A stretch of DNA of 64,000 nucleotides, taken from positions 956,875 to 1,020,874 of the forward strand of contig NZ_LT699744.1 in NCBI RefSeq assembly GCF_900155385.1, given 5' to 3'. The stretch is from Vreelandella massiliensis (lineage in GTDB: Bacteria > Pseudomonadota > Gammaproteobacteria > Pseudomonadales > Halomonadaceae). Numbering within the stretch: the first letter of the stretch is position 1; the number at the start of each line of letters is the position of its first letter. Both the position numbers and the translations under genes were made by a program. The notes below the pieces were generated by a model, which searched no databases, was not told the origin of the DNA, and worked only from the letters and a program-made list of their open reading frames with translations. Positions 1 through 8,955 of this stretch are shown here, one piece after another.

Positions 1-69
1 CTAAATGGCGACTAAAGACGTACAAAATCACACACATTGTCAACAAACATGCGTTTCACTACCATTGAT

Positions 70-132
70 TAACCGTTAACCAGCCGTTTGGACAAGGCTT
101 GCTAAATTACCGAACATTACATAACCGTTAAC
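70..132. promoter_or_regulatory. Two direct copies of an 11-bp near-palindrome upstream of the ArsR gene
   Basis: TAACCGTTAAC occurs exactly at 70-80 and again at 122-132, 52 bp apart (about five helical turns). Each copy has the inverted-repeat core TAAC-C-GTTA. Both lie between the left window edge and the ArsR-type regulator that starts at 180, so they are candidate operators for that regulator or for a gene off the left edge. The rest of 1-179 is AT-rich and holds no recognisable gene. The repeats are seen directly; the operator role is inference. Confidence 0.35.
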
Positions 133-179
133 ATAAGACATAAAAGAGCGCGTTGTATCGCCTAGGCCAGGAGAATCCC

Positions 180-500
180 ATGCCCCCTTCCCATAGCGCC
201 GCCACTGATTTGCTGGCCCATAATGGCCGTGCCATTGAGCAGGCTACGTCGTTATTGAAAGCCATGGCGAATGAAAAAAGGCTGCAAATCGTGTGTCTAC
301 TGTTAGAGAAGGAGCTGTCGGTGACACAGATAAACCAGCAGTTAGCGCTGAGTCAGTCAGCGCTTTCGCAGCATCTTGCCATTTTACGCCGCGAGAACCT
401 GGTCAATACGCGGCGTGAATCGCAAACCATTTACTACTCGCTGACAAGCGACGGAGCAAAAGCCATTGTCGAAACACTAGCGACAAGGTTTTGCCGCTAG
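180..500 (+). CDS. ArsR-family regulator, two-cysteine persulfide-sensor type (BigR/SqrR/YgaV-like)
   Basis: A 106-residue winged-helix repressor. ATG 180 is chosen because GGAG lies seven bases upstream; an in-frame TTG at 153 has no such site. The recognition helix region reads LALSQSALSQHLAILRRENL, followed by the wing TRRESQTIYYSL. There are only two cysteines, Cys39 (LQIVCLLL) and Cys105 (second-last residue), 66 residues apart. That matches the spacing of the redox pair in SqrR/BigR, which form a tri- or tetrasulfide bridge and release DNA in response to reactive sulfur. Family knowledge suggests it controls sulfide or persulfide detoxification genes, possibly to the left of the window. 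The subfamily is inferred from the two cysteines; the ArsR fold is secure. Confidence 0.85.
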   Translation: MPPSHSAATDLLAHNGRAIEQATSLLKAMANEKRLQIVCLLLEKELSVTQINQQLALSQSALSQHLAILRRENLVNTRRESQTIYYSLTSDGAKAIVETLATRFCR

Positions 501-532
501 TGGCTACGTTTCATTCAGGCCTGTCATACCGC

Positions 533-1576
533 TTATTGCTTGTACCAGCGTGATGCTTCCAACACGCCCAGCGTTTTTACACCCGCCCGCTCAATGCCAT
601 GGGAGACCGCTTGCCCTAGCTTTCGGCTTAAGGTTTGCGGCGGCTCCAACGCAACGCTCATTACCTTAGCCTTCTGCATCCGCTCAAATAGGTAAGCTTC
701 ACTGGTTTGCACGCTGTCGATCAGTTTGAGTTCTACCGCTTCACTGCCGTACCAGATCTCTCCGGTCGCGAGAGTATCAATATCCATTTGCGGACGACGC
801 TCGGCCACATGCGCTTTAAAAAGCCGGTGCGTATTTTCCAGGTCATCCATAAATTTCTCGCGCCCTTCCTCGGTGTTTTCGCCCAACACGGTCAATGTGC
901 GCTTGTACTTGCCCGCGGTTAAAAGCTCGACATCGATATCATGGCGCTTCAGTAGCCGATGGATATTGGGCACTTGCGCGACCACGCCAATCGAGCCGAT
1001 CACGGCGAAAGGCGCCGCTTTAATATGGGTGGCGCTGCACGCCATCAGGTAGCCGCCGCTTGCCGCCACCTTATCGATACATACCGTGGTCTTTAGACCC
1101 GCGTCTCTCAATCGATCGACCTGAGCGGCCGCCAGCCCGTATGCATGCACGAGCCCACCTCCCGACTCCAAGCGCACCACGACTTCATCGTTGGCCTCTG
1201 CCACATCGATAATCGCAGAGACTTCCTCGGCAAAGTGCTCGGTCGCGGAGGCTCTGATATCGCCATGAAAATCCAGCACCCAGACGCGCTGATGATCGCC
1301 CTCGTCACTCTTTTTTGACGCGTTTTTTTCCCGCGTTTTATCGTCCCGGCGAAAAGCCTTCATGAGTTTTTTGCGTTGATTCGGCGCGGAGGCGGCCATT
1401 TTCAACCGCCGCCGACGGTAGCGGCGCTGATCATTCAGTGTATCAATGCGCAGCGTGAAGGCTTGATCCGCCCCCTCTTTCGCCCGCATCACCAGCACCA
1501 CAGCGATACCGATTAATCCCACCACCACTAACGTTTGGAGCAAAAAGGTTCCTTGCTCGATTATCCACTCGCTCAC
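533..1576 (-). CDS. sohB: SohB-type inner-membrane serine protease (S49 family)
   Basis: A 347-residue protein with one N-terminal membrane anchor (about residues 10-30), a long basic linker (residues 50-90, rich in Arg and Lys) and an S49/ClpP-fold peptidase domain. The nucleophile motif KVAASGGYLMA puts the catalytic Ser near residue 173. The general base Lys sits in LTAGKYKRTLT near residue 225, giving the Ser-Lys dyad of SppA/SohB. Length and architecture match SohB of gammaproteobacteria, which acts on the periplasmic side of the inner membrane. It is monocistronic and convergent with the ArsR gene. The next gene starts on the opposite strand at 1710. Confidence 0.93.
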   Translation of the reverse strand: MSEWIIEQGTFLLQTLVVVGLIGIAVVLVMRAKEGADQAFTLRIDTLNDQRRYRRRRLKMAASAPNQRKKLMKAFRRDDKTREKNASKKSDEGDHQRVWVLDFHGDIRASATEHFAEEVSAIIDVAEANDEVVVRLESGGGLVHAYGLAAAQVDRLRDAGLKTTVCIDKVAASGGYLMACSATHIKAAPFAVIGSIGVVAQVPNIHRLLKRHDIDVELLTAGKYKRTLTVLGENTEEGREKFMDDLENTHRLFKAHVAERRPQMDIDTLATGEIWYGSEAVELKLIDSVQTSEAYLFERMQKAKVMSVALEPPQTLSRKLGQAVSHGIERAGVKTLGVLEASRWYKQ

Positions 1577-1709
1577 AGGCTATCTCCTCATTGAGTCATG
1601 GCCACTATTTTATGACCTTTCTTAAGCTGGAGGTGATCCACACTTGATTAAAACATATGTTTGAAATACCCTCATCATCAGCGACTCTACATCAAAGGAT
1701 GCACTACCC

Positions 1710-2021
1710 ATGTCATCAACCACGCTAGAAAAGCTAAAAAGCCGGTTTAACCCCGAAGCGGCAAAAGGCATGAACGAGGTTTTTCAGTTTCACTTTTCCG
1801 ATGCCGGTGATTACTACTTGCATATCGACGACGGCAATCTCGATATTCAGGAAGGTGAACACGATGACCCTTCGGTCAGCCTAAGCCTGACCACCGACAC
1901 GCTCAAAGGCATCATGAGCGGTGAGATTAACGGTATGACGGCATTTATGACGGGTAAGCTCAAAGCCACGGGCAACGTCATGCTCGCTACCAAGCTGACA
2001 TCGCTCTTCCCTAGCCGCTAA
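1710..2021 (+). CDS. SCP2 sterol-binding-domain protein
   Basis: A 103-residue single-domain protein of the SCP2 (sterol carrier protein 2-like) fold. Recognisable elements are FNPEAAKGMNEVFQFHFSD, a central acidic beta-hairpin (YYLHIDDGNLDI), and the typical C-terminal stretch SLTTDTLKGIMSGEINGMTAFMTGKLKATGN. In bacteria such stand-alone proteins are proposed to bind fatty acyl or other lipophilic ligands, but the substrate is unknown. It is a single gene with a Rho-independent terminator 38 bases after the stop. Confidence 0.85.
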   Translation: MSSTTLEKLKSRFNPEAAKGMNEVFQFHFSDAGDYYLHIDDGNLDIQEGEHDDPSVSLSLTTDTLKGIMSGEINGMTAFMTGKLKATGNVMLATKLTSLFPSR

Positions 2022-2058
2022 ACCTGACGCCCAAGTCGGGCCATCCCCTAGCGAACTC

Positions 2059-2092
2059 ACGGCGCCGAGAGAGCCTAAACGGGCGCCGTTTT
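2059..2092 (+). terminator. Rho-independent terminator after the SCP2-like gene
   Basis: Stem ACGGCGCC (2059-2066) pairs with GGCGCCGT (2082-2089), with a 15-base loop, followed by TTTT at 2089-2092. It lies between the SCP2-like gene and the convergent nudC. Confidence 0.7.
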
Positions 2093-2112
2093 CCAGCTAC
2101 TTGTGCCTATGC

Positions 2113-2898
2113 TTATTGCTGCCACTTTTCAAGATGCACTTCGATAAGCTCGCGGGAGATGGAGTACGGTGGCGGTAAGGCGGGAAGCTTACGCGGCGAG
2201 AACCAGGCGGCATCCGCGATTTCAACGCCATCAATGCGGATGCGCTTGGTGGTCGCTTCGGCAAAAAACCCCAGCATCAACGAATGGGGAAAAGGCCACG
2301 CCTGGCTCTGATAGTAGCGCAGCTGATCAATATGCACGCCGACCTCTTCAAATACCTCGCGGTGAACGGCCTCTTCGGCCGATTCGCCGGGCTCGATAAA
2401 GCCCGCAAGGGTGGAGTAACGCCCCGGTGGAAAACGCGGGCTGCGTGCCAACAACAACGACTCACCACAAGTCACCAGCGTGATAATACACGGCGAAATA
2501 CGCGGATAATTGCGATGGCCGCAGGCGTGGCAGTGCATGGCAAACTCGGCTTCAAGCCGGGTGGCGTGCGCACCACAGCGGCCGCAGAAGCGGTGATTCT
2601 CTAACCACGCCCCCACCTGAAGAGCGGTTGAAAGCAAACTAAACCACCGGCTGGGTAGCTCGGCCATCCACTGTCGACCGTCGATCCACCCCTCTTCCGG
2701 CCGCGTAACTACTTTGAGCGCCACCGGCTCGTCATCCCAGTAGCAAAGTGGCTGCATGCTGGCATCCCAAGGTTGCCAAGGCTGTAGCGGTGTATGTGGC
2801 TCACCGTGAGTGGGTAAAACAGCGGGCGCCAGCTTGCTCTTGGCTAACACGATAACGCGACCGGCACTTTCCTGCGTGGGGATATCGCGTTTAAGCAT
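2113..2898 (-). CDS. nudC: NAD(H)/RNA-cap pyrophosphatase NudC (Nudix hydrolase)
   Basis: Hydrolyses NADH to NMNH and AMP, and removes NAD caps from RNA. The zinc ribbon is visible (CGRCGAHA ... CHACGHRNYPR). The Nudix box GFIEPGESAEEAVHREVFEE follows, and the NudC signature SQAWPFPHSLMLGF lies after it. ATG 2898 is preferred because GAGG lies six bases before it; an ATG at 2904 abuts the same GAGG. About 261 residues, a normal family length. The start overlaps the 3' end of dnaQ by eight bases, so the two are probably translationally coupled in an rnhA-dnaQ-nudC operon. Confidence 0.95.
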   Translation of the reverse strand: MLKRDIPTQESAGRVIVLAKSKLAPAVLPTHGEPHTPLQPWQPWDASMQPLCYWDDEPVALKVVTRPEEGWIDGRQWMAELPSRWFSLLSTALQVGAWLENHRFCGRCGAHATRLEAEFAMHCHACGHRNYPRISPCIITLVTCGESLLLARSPRFPPGRYSTLAGFIEPGESAEEAVHREVFEEVGVHIDQLRYYQSQAWPFPHSLMLGFFAEATTKRIRIDGVEIADAAWFSPRKLPALPPPYSISRELIEVHLEKWQQ

Positions 2899-3619
2899 GG
2901 GCATCCTCAGGCCAACGCAGTTGGTGCGCTTCGCACTTGGCGATGTGGGCTTTTTGCTCCGCCTCGCTTGGGCGGATAACGCGCAACTGCCCCGGCGTTA
3001 GCGCTAAACGCTGAATGGAAAGACCTTGGTGAGCCCCACTGCTTTCATCGCTATGTTGGCTGCCTGAATCCAGCGTGAGCGCGGTTTGCCCCCCGGTCAT
3101 CGAGAGATAAACCTCGGCTAGAATCTCGGCATCCAGCAACGCCCCGTGCAGAACGCGATGACCGTTATCGATATCGTAGCGTTTGCACAACGCATCAAGG
3201 TTGTTGCGCTGGCCAGGATGTTTCTGCCGCGCCATGTCCAGGGTATCGAGAATGCCGCAGTAATCAGCTACCGGGCCGAGCACCGGTGAGCCACGCTTCT
3301 GGTTGAGCATGGCAAGCTCGTGATCGATAAAGCCGACGTCAAACGCCGCGTTATGAATCACAAGCTCCGCCCCTTGGATAAACTCCCAAAACGCATCGGC
3401 CACTTCGGCAAAGACCGGCTCGTTAGCCACGCGCTCATCATCAATGCCGTGGACGGCCACCACCTCGGCATCGATGTGCCGCTCTGGGTTAATATATTGG
3501 TGGTAAGTTCGCCCGGTAAAGCGGCGATTCACCATCTCAATCGCACCGATCTCGACCAACCGATGCCCTTGTTTGGGGTCGATACCCGTTGTCTCAGTAT
3601 CGAGCACTATTTGGCGCAT
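2891..3619 (-). CDS. dnaQ: DNA polymerase III epsilon subunit, 3'-5' proofreading exonuclease
   Basis: A 242-residue DnaQ. Exo I motif: VLDTETTGI near the N-terminus. The middle motif is in HNAAFDVGFIDHEL. The Exo III-epsilon motif is HGALLDAEILAEVYL, with the catalytic His and Asp. The last ~60 residues form the polar linker and the segment that binds the alpha subunit. It works in the replisome core with alpha and theta. Its start overlaps the rnhA stop by one base, and nudC overlaps its end. In E. coli dnaQ and rnhA are divergent; here they are co-directional. Confidence 0.96.
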   Translation of the reverse strand: MRQIVLDTETTGIDPKQGHRLVEIGAIEMVNRRFTGRTYHQYINPERHIDAEVVAVHGIDDERVANEPVFAEVADAFWEFIQGAELVIHNAAFDVGFIDHELAMLNQKRGSPVLGPVADYCGILDTLDMARQKHPGQRNNLDALCKRYDIDNGHRVLHGALLDAEILAEVYLSMTGGQTALTLDSGSQHSDESSGAHQGLSIQRLALTPGQLRVIRPSEAEQKAHIAKCEAHQLRWPEDAHA

Positions 3620-4089
3620 CAGGCTCTCCTTTCAATGTGCTCGTCAATGGCGGTATTGGCGAGCGCATCCGCTTTCTCATTACCCGGATGCCCGCTGTGA
3701 CCTTTCACCCAGTGCCACTGGATTTGGTGACGCTGGGTTTCTTCGTGCAGTGCCTGCCACAGCTCGGCATTTTTCACCGGCTGTTTGGCGGCGGTTTTCC
3801 AGCCGCGCTTTAACCAATTATGAATCCACTGCGTGATCCCTTGGCGCACGTACTGCGAATCGGTCCACAGTGCCACCTCGCAGGACTGATTCAGCGTGCG
3901 CAGTGCCATAATGGCGGCCATGAGTTCCATGCGGTTATTGGTGGTTAGCGTTTCGTAGCCATACAGCGTTTTTTCATGCTGCCCGCTTTGTAACACCACG
4001 CCCCACCCGCCAGGACCCGGGTTCCCTCGGCAAGCGCCATCGGTGTACACCGTCACATGCGGCCGGCGCTGCTCTGCTTCGTTACTCAA
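3619..4089 (-). CDS. rnhA: Ribonuclease HI
   Basis: A 156-residue RNase HI that degrades RNA in RNA-DNA hybrids. The catalytic DEDD residues are seen in [16 protein letters not shown] (Asp), [13 protein letters not shown] (Glu), ALWTDSQYV (Asp) and [11 protein letters not shown] (Asp). The basic-protrusion region [14 protein letters not shown] is present. The reading frame starts with TTG (4089) behind AGGAAACCAAGCG. No ATG lies in frame before the TDG motif; a GTG further in, which would give MTVYTDG, has no ribosome site. So a TTG start is the likely reading. Followed without a gap by dnaQ. Confidence 0.93.
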   Translation of the reverse strand: MSNEAEQRRPHVTVYTDGACRGNPGPGGWGVVLQSGQHEKTLYGYETLTTNNRMELMAAIMALRTLNQSCEVALWTDSQYVRQGITQWIHNWLKRGWKTAAKQPVKNAELWQALHEETQRHQIQWHWVKGHSGHPGNEKADALANTAIDEHIERRA

Positions 4090-4163
4090 CGCTTGGTTTC
4101 CTCGTCGTGATTACCCGGCTTGTACCGGGACTTTTTGTGCTGATCCGGCTTTTGACCGACACG

Positions 4164-4934
4164 CTACGCTGCCGAACTGTTACCGCGCGCAAGCCCCAGT
4201 GAGTGCGATGCAGTGCTGGGCGTCGCGCCAAATTTTACCCGCTGAGACGGGGATTGGGGTTGCTTACGCTGGGCTTGAAGCACATAACTCTCGCCGACCG
4301 GCACATTGAGTCGTCGCCCCCACGCTTCCAATACTTCACGACAACGTGGCTTTTTTGTCGAACAAAAAAGAGGGCAGTGAAAGCCGCAATAGTCTACGCG
4401 CTCCACGGTAAAGTCGACAAATGCCAGCCATTCAGTCAGGCGTGATACCGGGTGGCGTTGCGTGTGGCTCCCACTTTTGCCCCAGCGACCCGGTACAAAC
4501 CGCCGTGTAAGGTGATGAACGCTGAGCGGGTTAAAGCCAAAAATGATCAAAATACCGTGGTCCGCCGTCACCCTTGCGGCTTCGTGCAGGGTTTGCTCTG
4601 CGTTTGGTAGATGCTCTAACCAGTGGTGAATAATAGTCATTTCCAAACAAGCATCCGGCAGCGCCAGCTCGCTCGGCGGGCAGATAAGGCTCGTCGGCCG
4701 CTGCGCTTGGTCGCGCGTGGGCACCCACTCAATCGTATGCGACGCGGCGCTCCCATCCAGCAACGCGGGGCTCATGCTCATCTCCAGGCAGTGCCCTCTG
4801 CTGTGCTCTTCAGCCACCGGGCCAAGGCAAGCACGCTGTGCGTCATTCAACGCTTTACCGGCACTAGACGTCCAAAAGCGCTGGCTCCGTACGAGCCGCT
4901 CCTTTAGTGCATCAGCCGTGGGGGAATTTGACAT
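4164..4934 (-). CDS. YafS-like SAM-dependent methyltransferase
   Basis: A 256-residue class I methyltransferase-like protein at the position that yafS occupies in E. coli (between gloB and rnhA). Visible elements are LEMTIIHHWLEHLPNAEQTL, typical of the region after motif II, and DHGILIIFGFNPLSVHHLTR, motif III with the NP that follows it. ATG 4934 is chosen because a longer in-frame ATG at 5018 would run into gloB. GGAGG lies eleven bases upstream. The substrate is unknown. The C-terminus is basic and low in complexity. It is divergent from gloB. Confidence 0.8.
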   Translation of the reverse strand: MSNSPTADALKERLVRSQRFWTSSAGKALNDAQRACLGPVAEEHSRGHCLEMSMSPALLDGSAASHTIEWVPTRDQAQRPTSLICPPSELALPDACLEMTIIHHWLEHLPNAEQTLHEAARVTADHGILIIFGFNPLSVHHLTRRFVPGRWGKSGSHTQRHPVSRLTEWLAFVDFTVERVDYCGFHCPLFCSTKKPRCREVLEAWGRRLNVPVGESYVLQAQRKQPQSPSQRVKFGATPSTASHSLGLARGNSSAA

Positions 4935-5002
4935 AAACAGCGTGTACCTCCAAAGTAACGGCTTTTTGACGTCGTCAATACCCAGATCTAAAGGATCCTC
5001 GC

Positions 5003-5770
5003 ATGCTGAGCGTGACACCCATTCCCGCCTTAAGCGACAACTATATTTGGTTGCTACGACAAGATGCCAGCCCCAGCGTTTGCGTCGTGGATCCCGGTGA
5101 AGCGGCCCCGGTGATCGAGCTCTTAGAGCGCGAATCGCTGACCCTGGAAGCCGTATTGATCACCCATCATCACCCTGACCATACGGACGGACTTGATCAA
5201 CTGATCAAGCGCTACTCTCCCCGTGTGATTGGCCCCGACAATCCGTCGATCAAAGGGATCAGCGAGCCGGTAGGCGAAGGGGACGAGATCCGCGTCATGG
5301 GGCGTTTGTTTGACGTCATGGCAACGCCGGGGCATACCCTAGACCATATTAGTTTTTTCACCGCAGGGATACCGCCGCTGCTTTTTTGTGGCGATACCCT
5401 CTTTTGCGCTGGCTGCGGTCGCCTGTTTGAAGGCACGCCCGAGCAGATGCACGCCTCGCTTAAACGCCTTGCCGCCCTGCCCGAAGATACGCTTGTCTTT
5501 GCCGGGCATGAGTATACCCAGGCCAATTTACGCTTTGCGCGTGAAGCCGACCCGGAAAACGAAGAGGTCAAGCACGCACTTCAGGAGTGCGAAAAAGCGC
5601 GTGCGCTGGAGCGACCCACGCTACCTAGCACGATAGGACGCGAGCTGAACATCAACCCTTATTTGCGCGTAAGCACCTCAAGTGTGCGCCAAGCAGCAAG
5701 CAACGAAGGGTCAGCCGATGATGACCTCGCAACGTTTACCACTCTGCGCGAGTGGAAAAACCGTTTTTAG
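5003..5770 (+). CDS. gloB: Hydroxyacylglutathione hydrolase (glyoxalase II)
   Basis: Hydrolyses S-lactoylglutathione to lactate and glutathione, the second step of methylglyoxal detoxification. A metallo-beta-lactamase fold with the metal motif THHHPDH at residues 54-60, a distal His in TPGHTLDHISFF, FCGDTLFCAGCGRLFEGT and FAGHEYTQANLRFA. The C-terminal glutathione-binding domain ends in LREWKNRF. 255 residues, the usual length. The N-terminus MLSVTPIPALSDNYIW matches the family, and AAAGGA lies upstream. mltD starts just after its stop. Confidence 0.96.
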   Translation: MLSVTPIPALSDNYIWLLRQDASPSVCVVDPGEAAPVIELLERESLTLEAVLITHHHPDHTDGLDQLIKRYSPRVIGPDNPSIKGISEPVGEGDEIRVMGRLFDVMATPGHTLDHISFFTAGIPPLLFCGDTLFCAGCGRLFEGTPEQMHASLKRLAALPEDTLVFAGHEYTQANLRFAREADPENEEVKHALQECEKARALERPTLPSTIGRELNINPYLRVSTSSVRQAASNEGSADDDLATFTTLREWKNRF

Positions 5771-5796
5771 TCAACTATCGAAGACTCACAACGCTT

Positions 5797-6996
5797 ATGA
5801 CCCATCGCACCCTTCGTCAACGCTTGTCTTTAAGCGCCGGCGGCAGTGTCATCGCCGCCCTTTTACTTTGCGCTTCCACACAAACTTTCGCTTCAGCGCC
5901 TGATTCAACTTTCTCAGCAAAGTCGCCCCCCCCCGCTGGAGCACCCTCTTCTGCAGGCACCTCCCACTTTTGGGACGCGCTAGCGCTGCAACCGCAAAAT
6001 GCGTGGAGCCAGTTGCGTAACAGTTTTGAGTGGCAAGAGCTGTCTCTCTCCTCGCACGCCCAGGCGCGCGTCGACAAGTGGATTGAGTATTACCGTTCTA
6101 GCCCCGAGAACATCGCCACCATTACCCAGCGCGCAGCGCCTTGGCTAGCCTGGATCATCCAGCAAATCGGTGCGCGCAATCTTCCCGGTGAAATCGCGCT
6201 AATCCCCTTTATCGAGAGTTCCTTTGACCCCAGTGCGCGTAGCCACCGAGGCGCTGCAGGGCTATGGCAATTCATGCCGGGAACAGGGGATGCCCTGGGC
6301 TTGGTGCGAAATGGCCATTACGATGGGCGTTTAGACGTGGTGAGATCGACACAAGCCGCGCTGGATTATATTGAGATGCAGGCCGACCAATGGTATGAAG
6401 GCGATATTGCGCTTTCACTCGCGGCTTACAATGCCGGTGCCGGCACGGTTAACCGAGCAGTGCGCAACGCCCAGCGCCAAGGCAAGCGCGGCGAGTACTG
6501 GGATCTGCGCTTACCCAATGAAACCATGCAATACGTGCCTAAGCTTCACGCCATTGCCGCCATTATCGCCGACCCCGAGCGCTACAACGTCAGCCTGCCT
6601 GAGATAGCGCTAGAGCCCGCCTTTGCCAAGGTAAAACTGCAACACCCGCTCACGCTGCGCGAAGCGTCGCGCCTTTTAGACGTGGAGCAGTCGGCGCTCA
6701 CCGAACTCAATCCCGGGCTTCTTAACGGTGCCATCGACCCGCGCAGCGCGCAAACGCTGTTAGTGCCCAACGAAGCGAGCCAAGAGGTCATCGCCAAGCT
6801 ATCCCAGGGCGACACCCAGAGCGAGCAGAGCGTTGCTACCGCCCCAGATACCTACCGTGTGGTACAAGGCGACAATCTCTCCACCATCGCGGCCCGATAT
6901 AACCTAAGCCCGCAGCAGATCGTGCGTTTAAACGCGATCAAGCGCCCTGATGCTTTACAACCGGGGCAGCTTTTGACACTTTCAGAAGACACTTAA
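5797..6996 (+). CDS. mltD: Membrane-bound lytic murein transglycosylase D
   Basis: Cleaves peptidoglycan glycan strands. ATG 5797 is chosen because it is followed at once by a signal peptide (basic THRTLRQR, hydrophobic AALLLCAST). A GTG at 5752 also lies in frame but inside gloB and would add 15 residues. The SLT domain holds the catalytic Glu near residue 140 in IPFIESSFDPSARSHRGAAG, then LWQFMPGTG and LSLAAYNAGAGTVNRA. A degenerate LysM-like segment precedes one clear C-terminal LysM (TYRVVQGDNLSTIAARYNLS). gloB-mltD adjacency is as in E. coli. Confidence 0.93.
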   Translation: MTHRTLRQRLSLSAGGSVIAALLLCASTQTFASAPDSTFSAKSPPPAGAPSSAGTSHFWDALALQPQNAWSQLRNSFEWQELSLSSHAQARVDKWIEYYRSSPENIATITQRAAPWLAWIIQQIGARNLPGEIALIPFIESSFDPSARSHRGAAGLWQFMPGTGDALGLVRNGHYDGRLDVVRSTQAALDYIEMQADQWYEGDIALSLAAYNAGAGTVNRAVRNAQRQGKRGEYWDLRLPNETMQYVPKLHAIAAIIADPERYNVSLPEIALEPAFAKVKLQHPLTLREASRLLDVEQSALTELNPGLLNGAIDPRSAQTLLVPNEASQEVIAKLSQGDTQSEQSVATAPDTYRVVQGDNLSTIAARYNLSPQQIVRLNAIKRPDALQPGQLLTLSEDT

Positions 6997-7033
6997 GTCT
7001 TAGGTGTAAAGCCGCTCAGGTAACGGGAAACGC

Positions 7034-8932
7034 ATGAAACAGACTCTTAGCGCGTCGTTCGTTAGGCCAGTTAAATCACACCGATGGTGGCAAATTGGCG
7101 TGCTGTTGGTCAGCTTATGGGGCCTCAAGCCTGCGCTGGCCGACCTTACCGATCACGAGGACAGCGTCGAAACCCGCCACGCGCTCGCCCTTTACGACAC
7201 GCCGGCACTGCCCGAAGACTTCACTCACTTCCCCCACGTCAACCCCGACGCCCCGCCAGGGGGAAGCATGACCCGCACCGCCGCCGGCGGCAGCTTCGAC
7301 TCCACCAATCCGTTTATTATTCGCGGCACCCCGGCAAGCGGAATAGCGCAGATCTACGACACGCTGATGGTGAGCAACCCCAATGAGCCTTTTAGCCTTT
7401 ATGGGCTGCTGGCGAGCGGTGTCCGCCTTGACCCGGAGCGAAAATGGATCGAATTCGACCTCCGCCCCGAGGCACGCTTTCACGATGGCGAACCGGTGAC
7501 CGCGGACGATGTCGTTTTCAGCCTCGATATACTCCGCGAGGAGGGCAATCCTTTCTACCGCAACTACTACGCCGGCGTGGAGGACGCCGTTGCCCTTGAT
7601 GACCATCGGGTGCGTTTTCGCTTAAACGATACCGACTCCCGCGAGCTTCCCTTGATTGTCGCGCAAATCCCCATCTTGCCGCGCCACTACTGGGAGTCGC
7701 GCGACTTCACCGCCCCGACGCTGGATAAACATCCCGGCTCGGGTCCGTACCGCATCGAGACCGTTGACCCGGGGCGGCGTATCGGCTTTAAGCGCGATGA
7801 TCACTACTGGGGGAAAGACCTCCCGGTCAACGTCGGGCGCTTTAACATGGATCACTTGATCTATGACTACTACCGCGATCGCGACATCGCCTGGGAGGCG
7901 TTCAAGGCGGGCCTCGTGGACTTTCGCATTGACGCTCGCGCCGCCACCTGGGCCATTGGCTATGACTTCCCTGCCTACCACGACGGCCTGATCGAGCGCA
8001 TCACCATTCCCGATGTCAGCCCTTCTACCATGCAAGCTTTCATTTATAACTTGCGCAAGGAGAAGTTCGCCGACCCAAAGGTGCGCGAAGCGCTGAGTCT
8101 GACATTTGATTTTCCCTGGCTAAACACCAACATCTTCTACGGCGCCTACCAGCGCACCGAGAGCTTTTTCCAAAACTCTGAAATGGAAGCCACCGGCTTA
8201 CCTAGCGACGCCGAGCGCGCGTTGCTGGCCCCCTTTCGCGAAGAGCTAATCGATTCCCACGGCTCCGATAAGCTTTTCACCCAACCGCTACCCATCGAGC
8301 AGCCCCAAGCGTTTCGCGAGCGGCTACGCCGCGCGCTGACACTGCTGCGGGAAGCCGGCTATCACGTAGAGGGGCAACGTTTGGTCCACCAGGAGAGTGG
8401 CGAACCTCTTTCGCTTGAAGTGTTGCTTTACGACTCGGGACTTGAACGCGTCGTCCAACCGATGCTGCGCAATATGGCCCGCCTGGGCGTGACAACCTCG
8501 CTGCGCATCGTCGATATCAACCAGTACCTCAACCGTCTACGCAGTTTTGATTTCGACATGGTCATCGGCCAGTTCCCGCAGTCAAATAACCCGGGCAATG
8601 AGCAACGGGATTACTGGACCAGCGAGGCGGCAAAGCAACCCCAAAGCCGCAACCTCATGGGGCTTTCTCACCCCGCGGTGGATCACCTAGTAGAAAAGAT
8701 CATTAGCGCTAGCGACCGGGAGGCGCTTAATACCGCCACTCACGCCCTTGACCGCGTGCTGCGCTGGGGGTTTTATGTCATACCCCACTACCACTCGGGC
8801 GAAACGCGTATCGCCGTATGGGATAAATTTGAGTATCCCGAACCGTTACCGCAATATGCCATGGATTTCGATGCTTGGTGGGTCGATACTGAGCGCGAAG
8901 AGACGCTCAAGAGCCGCCGCAGCGGTCGCTGA
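7034..8932 (+). CDS. yejA: Periplasmic extracellular solute-binding protein, YejA type
   Basis: A 632-residue SBP family 5 protein with a Sec signal peptide ([19 protein letters not shown]). Recognisable family stretches are [42 protein letters not shown] and the pocket region [22 protein letters not shown]. In E. coli YejABEF imports microcin C and takes up peptides; a peptide substrate is likely but is not proven by sequence. First gene of a four-gene operon, 23 bases before yejB. GGGAAACGC precedes ATG 7034. Confidence 0.92.
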   Translation: MKQTLSASFVRPVKSHRWWQIGVLLVSLWGLKPALADLTDHEDSVETRHALALYDTPALPEDFTHFPHVNPDAPPGGSMTRTAAGGSFDSTNPFIIRGTPASGIAQIYDTLMVSNPNEPFSLYGLLASGVRLDPERKWIEFDLRPEARFHDGEPVTADDVVFSLDILREEGNPFYRNYYAGVEDAVALDDHRVRFRLNDTDSRELPLIVAQIPILPRHYWESRDFTAPTLDKHPGSGPYRIETVDPGRRIGFKRDDHYWGKDLPVNVGRFNMDHLIYDYYRDRDIAWEAFKAGLVDFRIDARAATWAIGYDFPAYHDGLIERITIPDVSPSTMQAFIYNLRKEKFADPKVREALSLTFDFPWLNTNIFYGAYQRTESFFQNSEMEATGLPSDAERALLAPFREELIDSHGSDKLFTQPLPIEQPQAFRERLRRALTLLREAGYHVEGQRLVHQESGEPLSLEVLLYDSGLERVVQPMLRNMARLGVTTSLRIVDINQYLNRLRSFDFDMVIGQFPQSNNPGNEQRDYWTSEAAKQPQSRNLMGLSHPAVDHLVEKIISASDREALNTATHALDRVLRWGFYVIPHYHSGETRIAVWDKFEYPEPLPQYAMDFDAWWVDTEREETLKSRRSGR

Positions 8933-8955
8933 CATTTGCCGAAGGAGCCGCCGCC

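Noticed and set aside
4935..5018. 28-residue longer start for the YafS-like methyltransferase
   Set aside because: It would overlap the gloB start and the divergent promoter region; the inner ATG fits the neighbouring architecture better.
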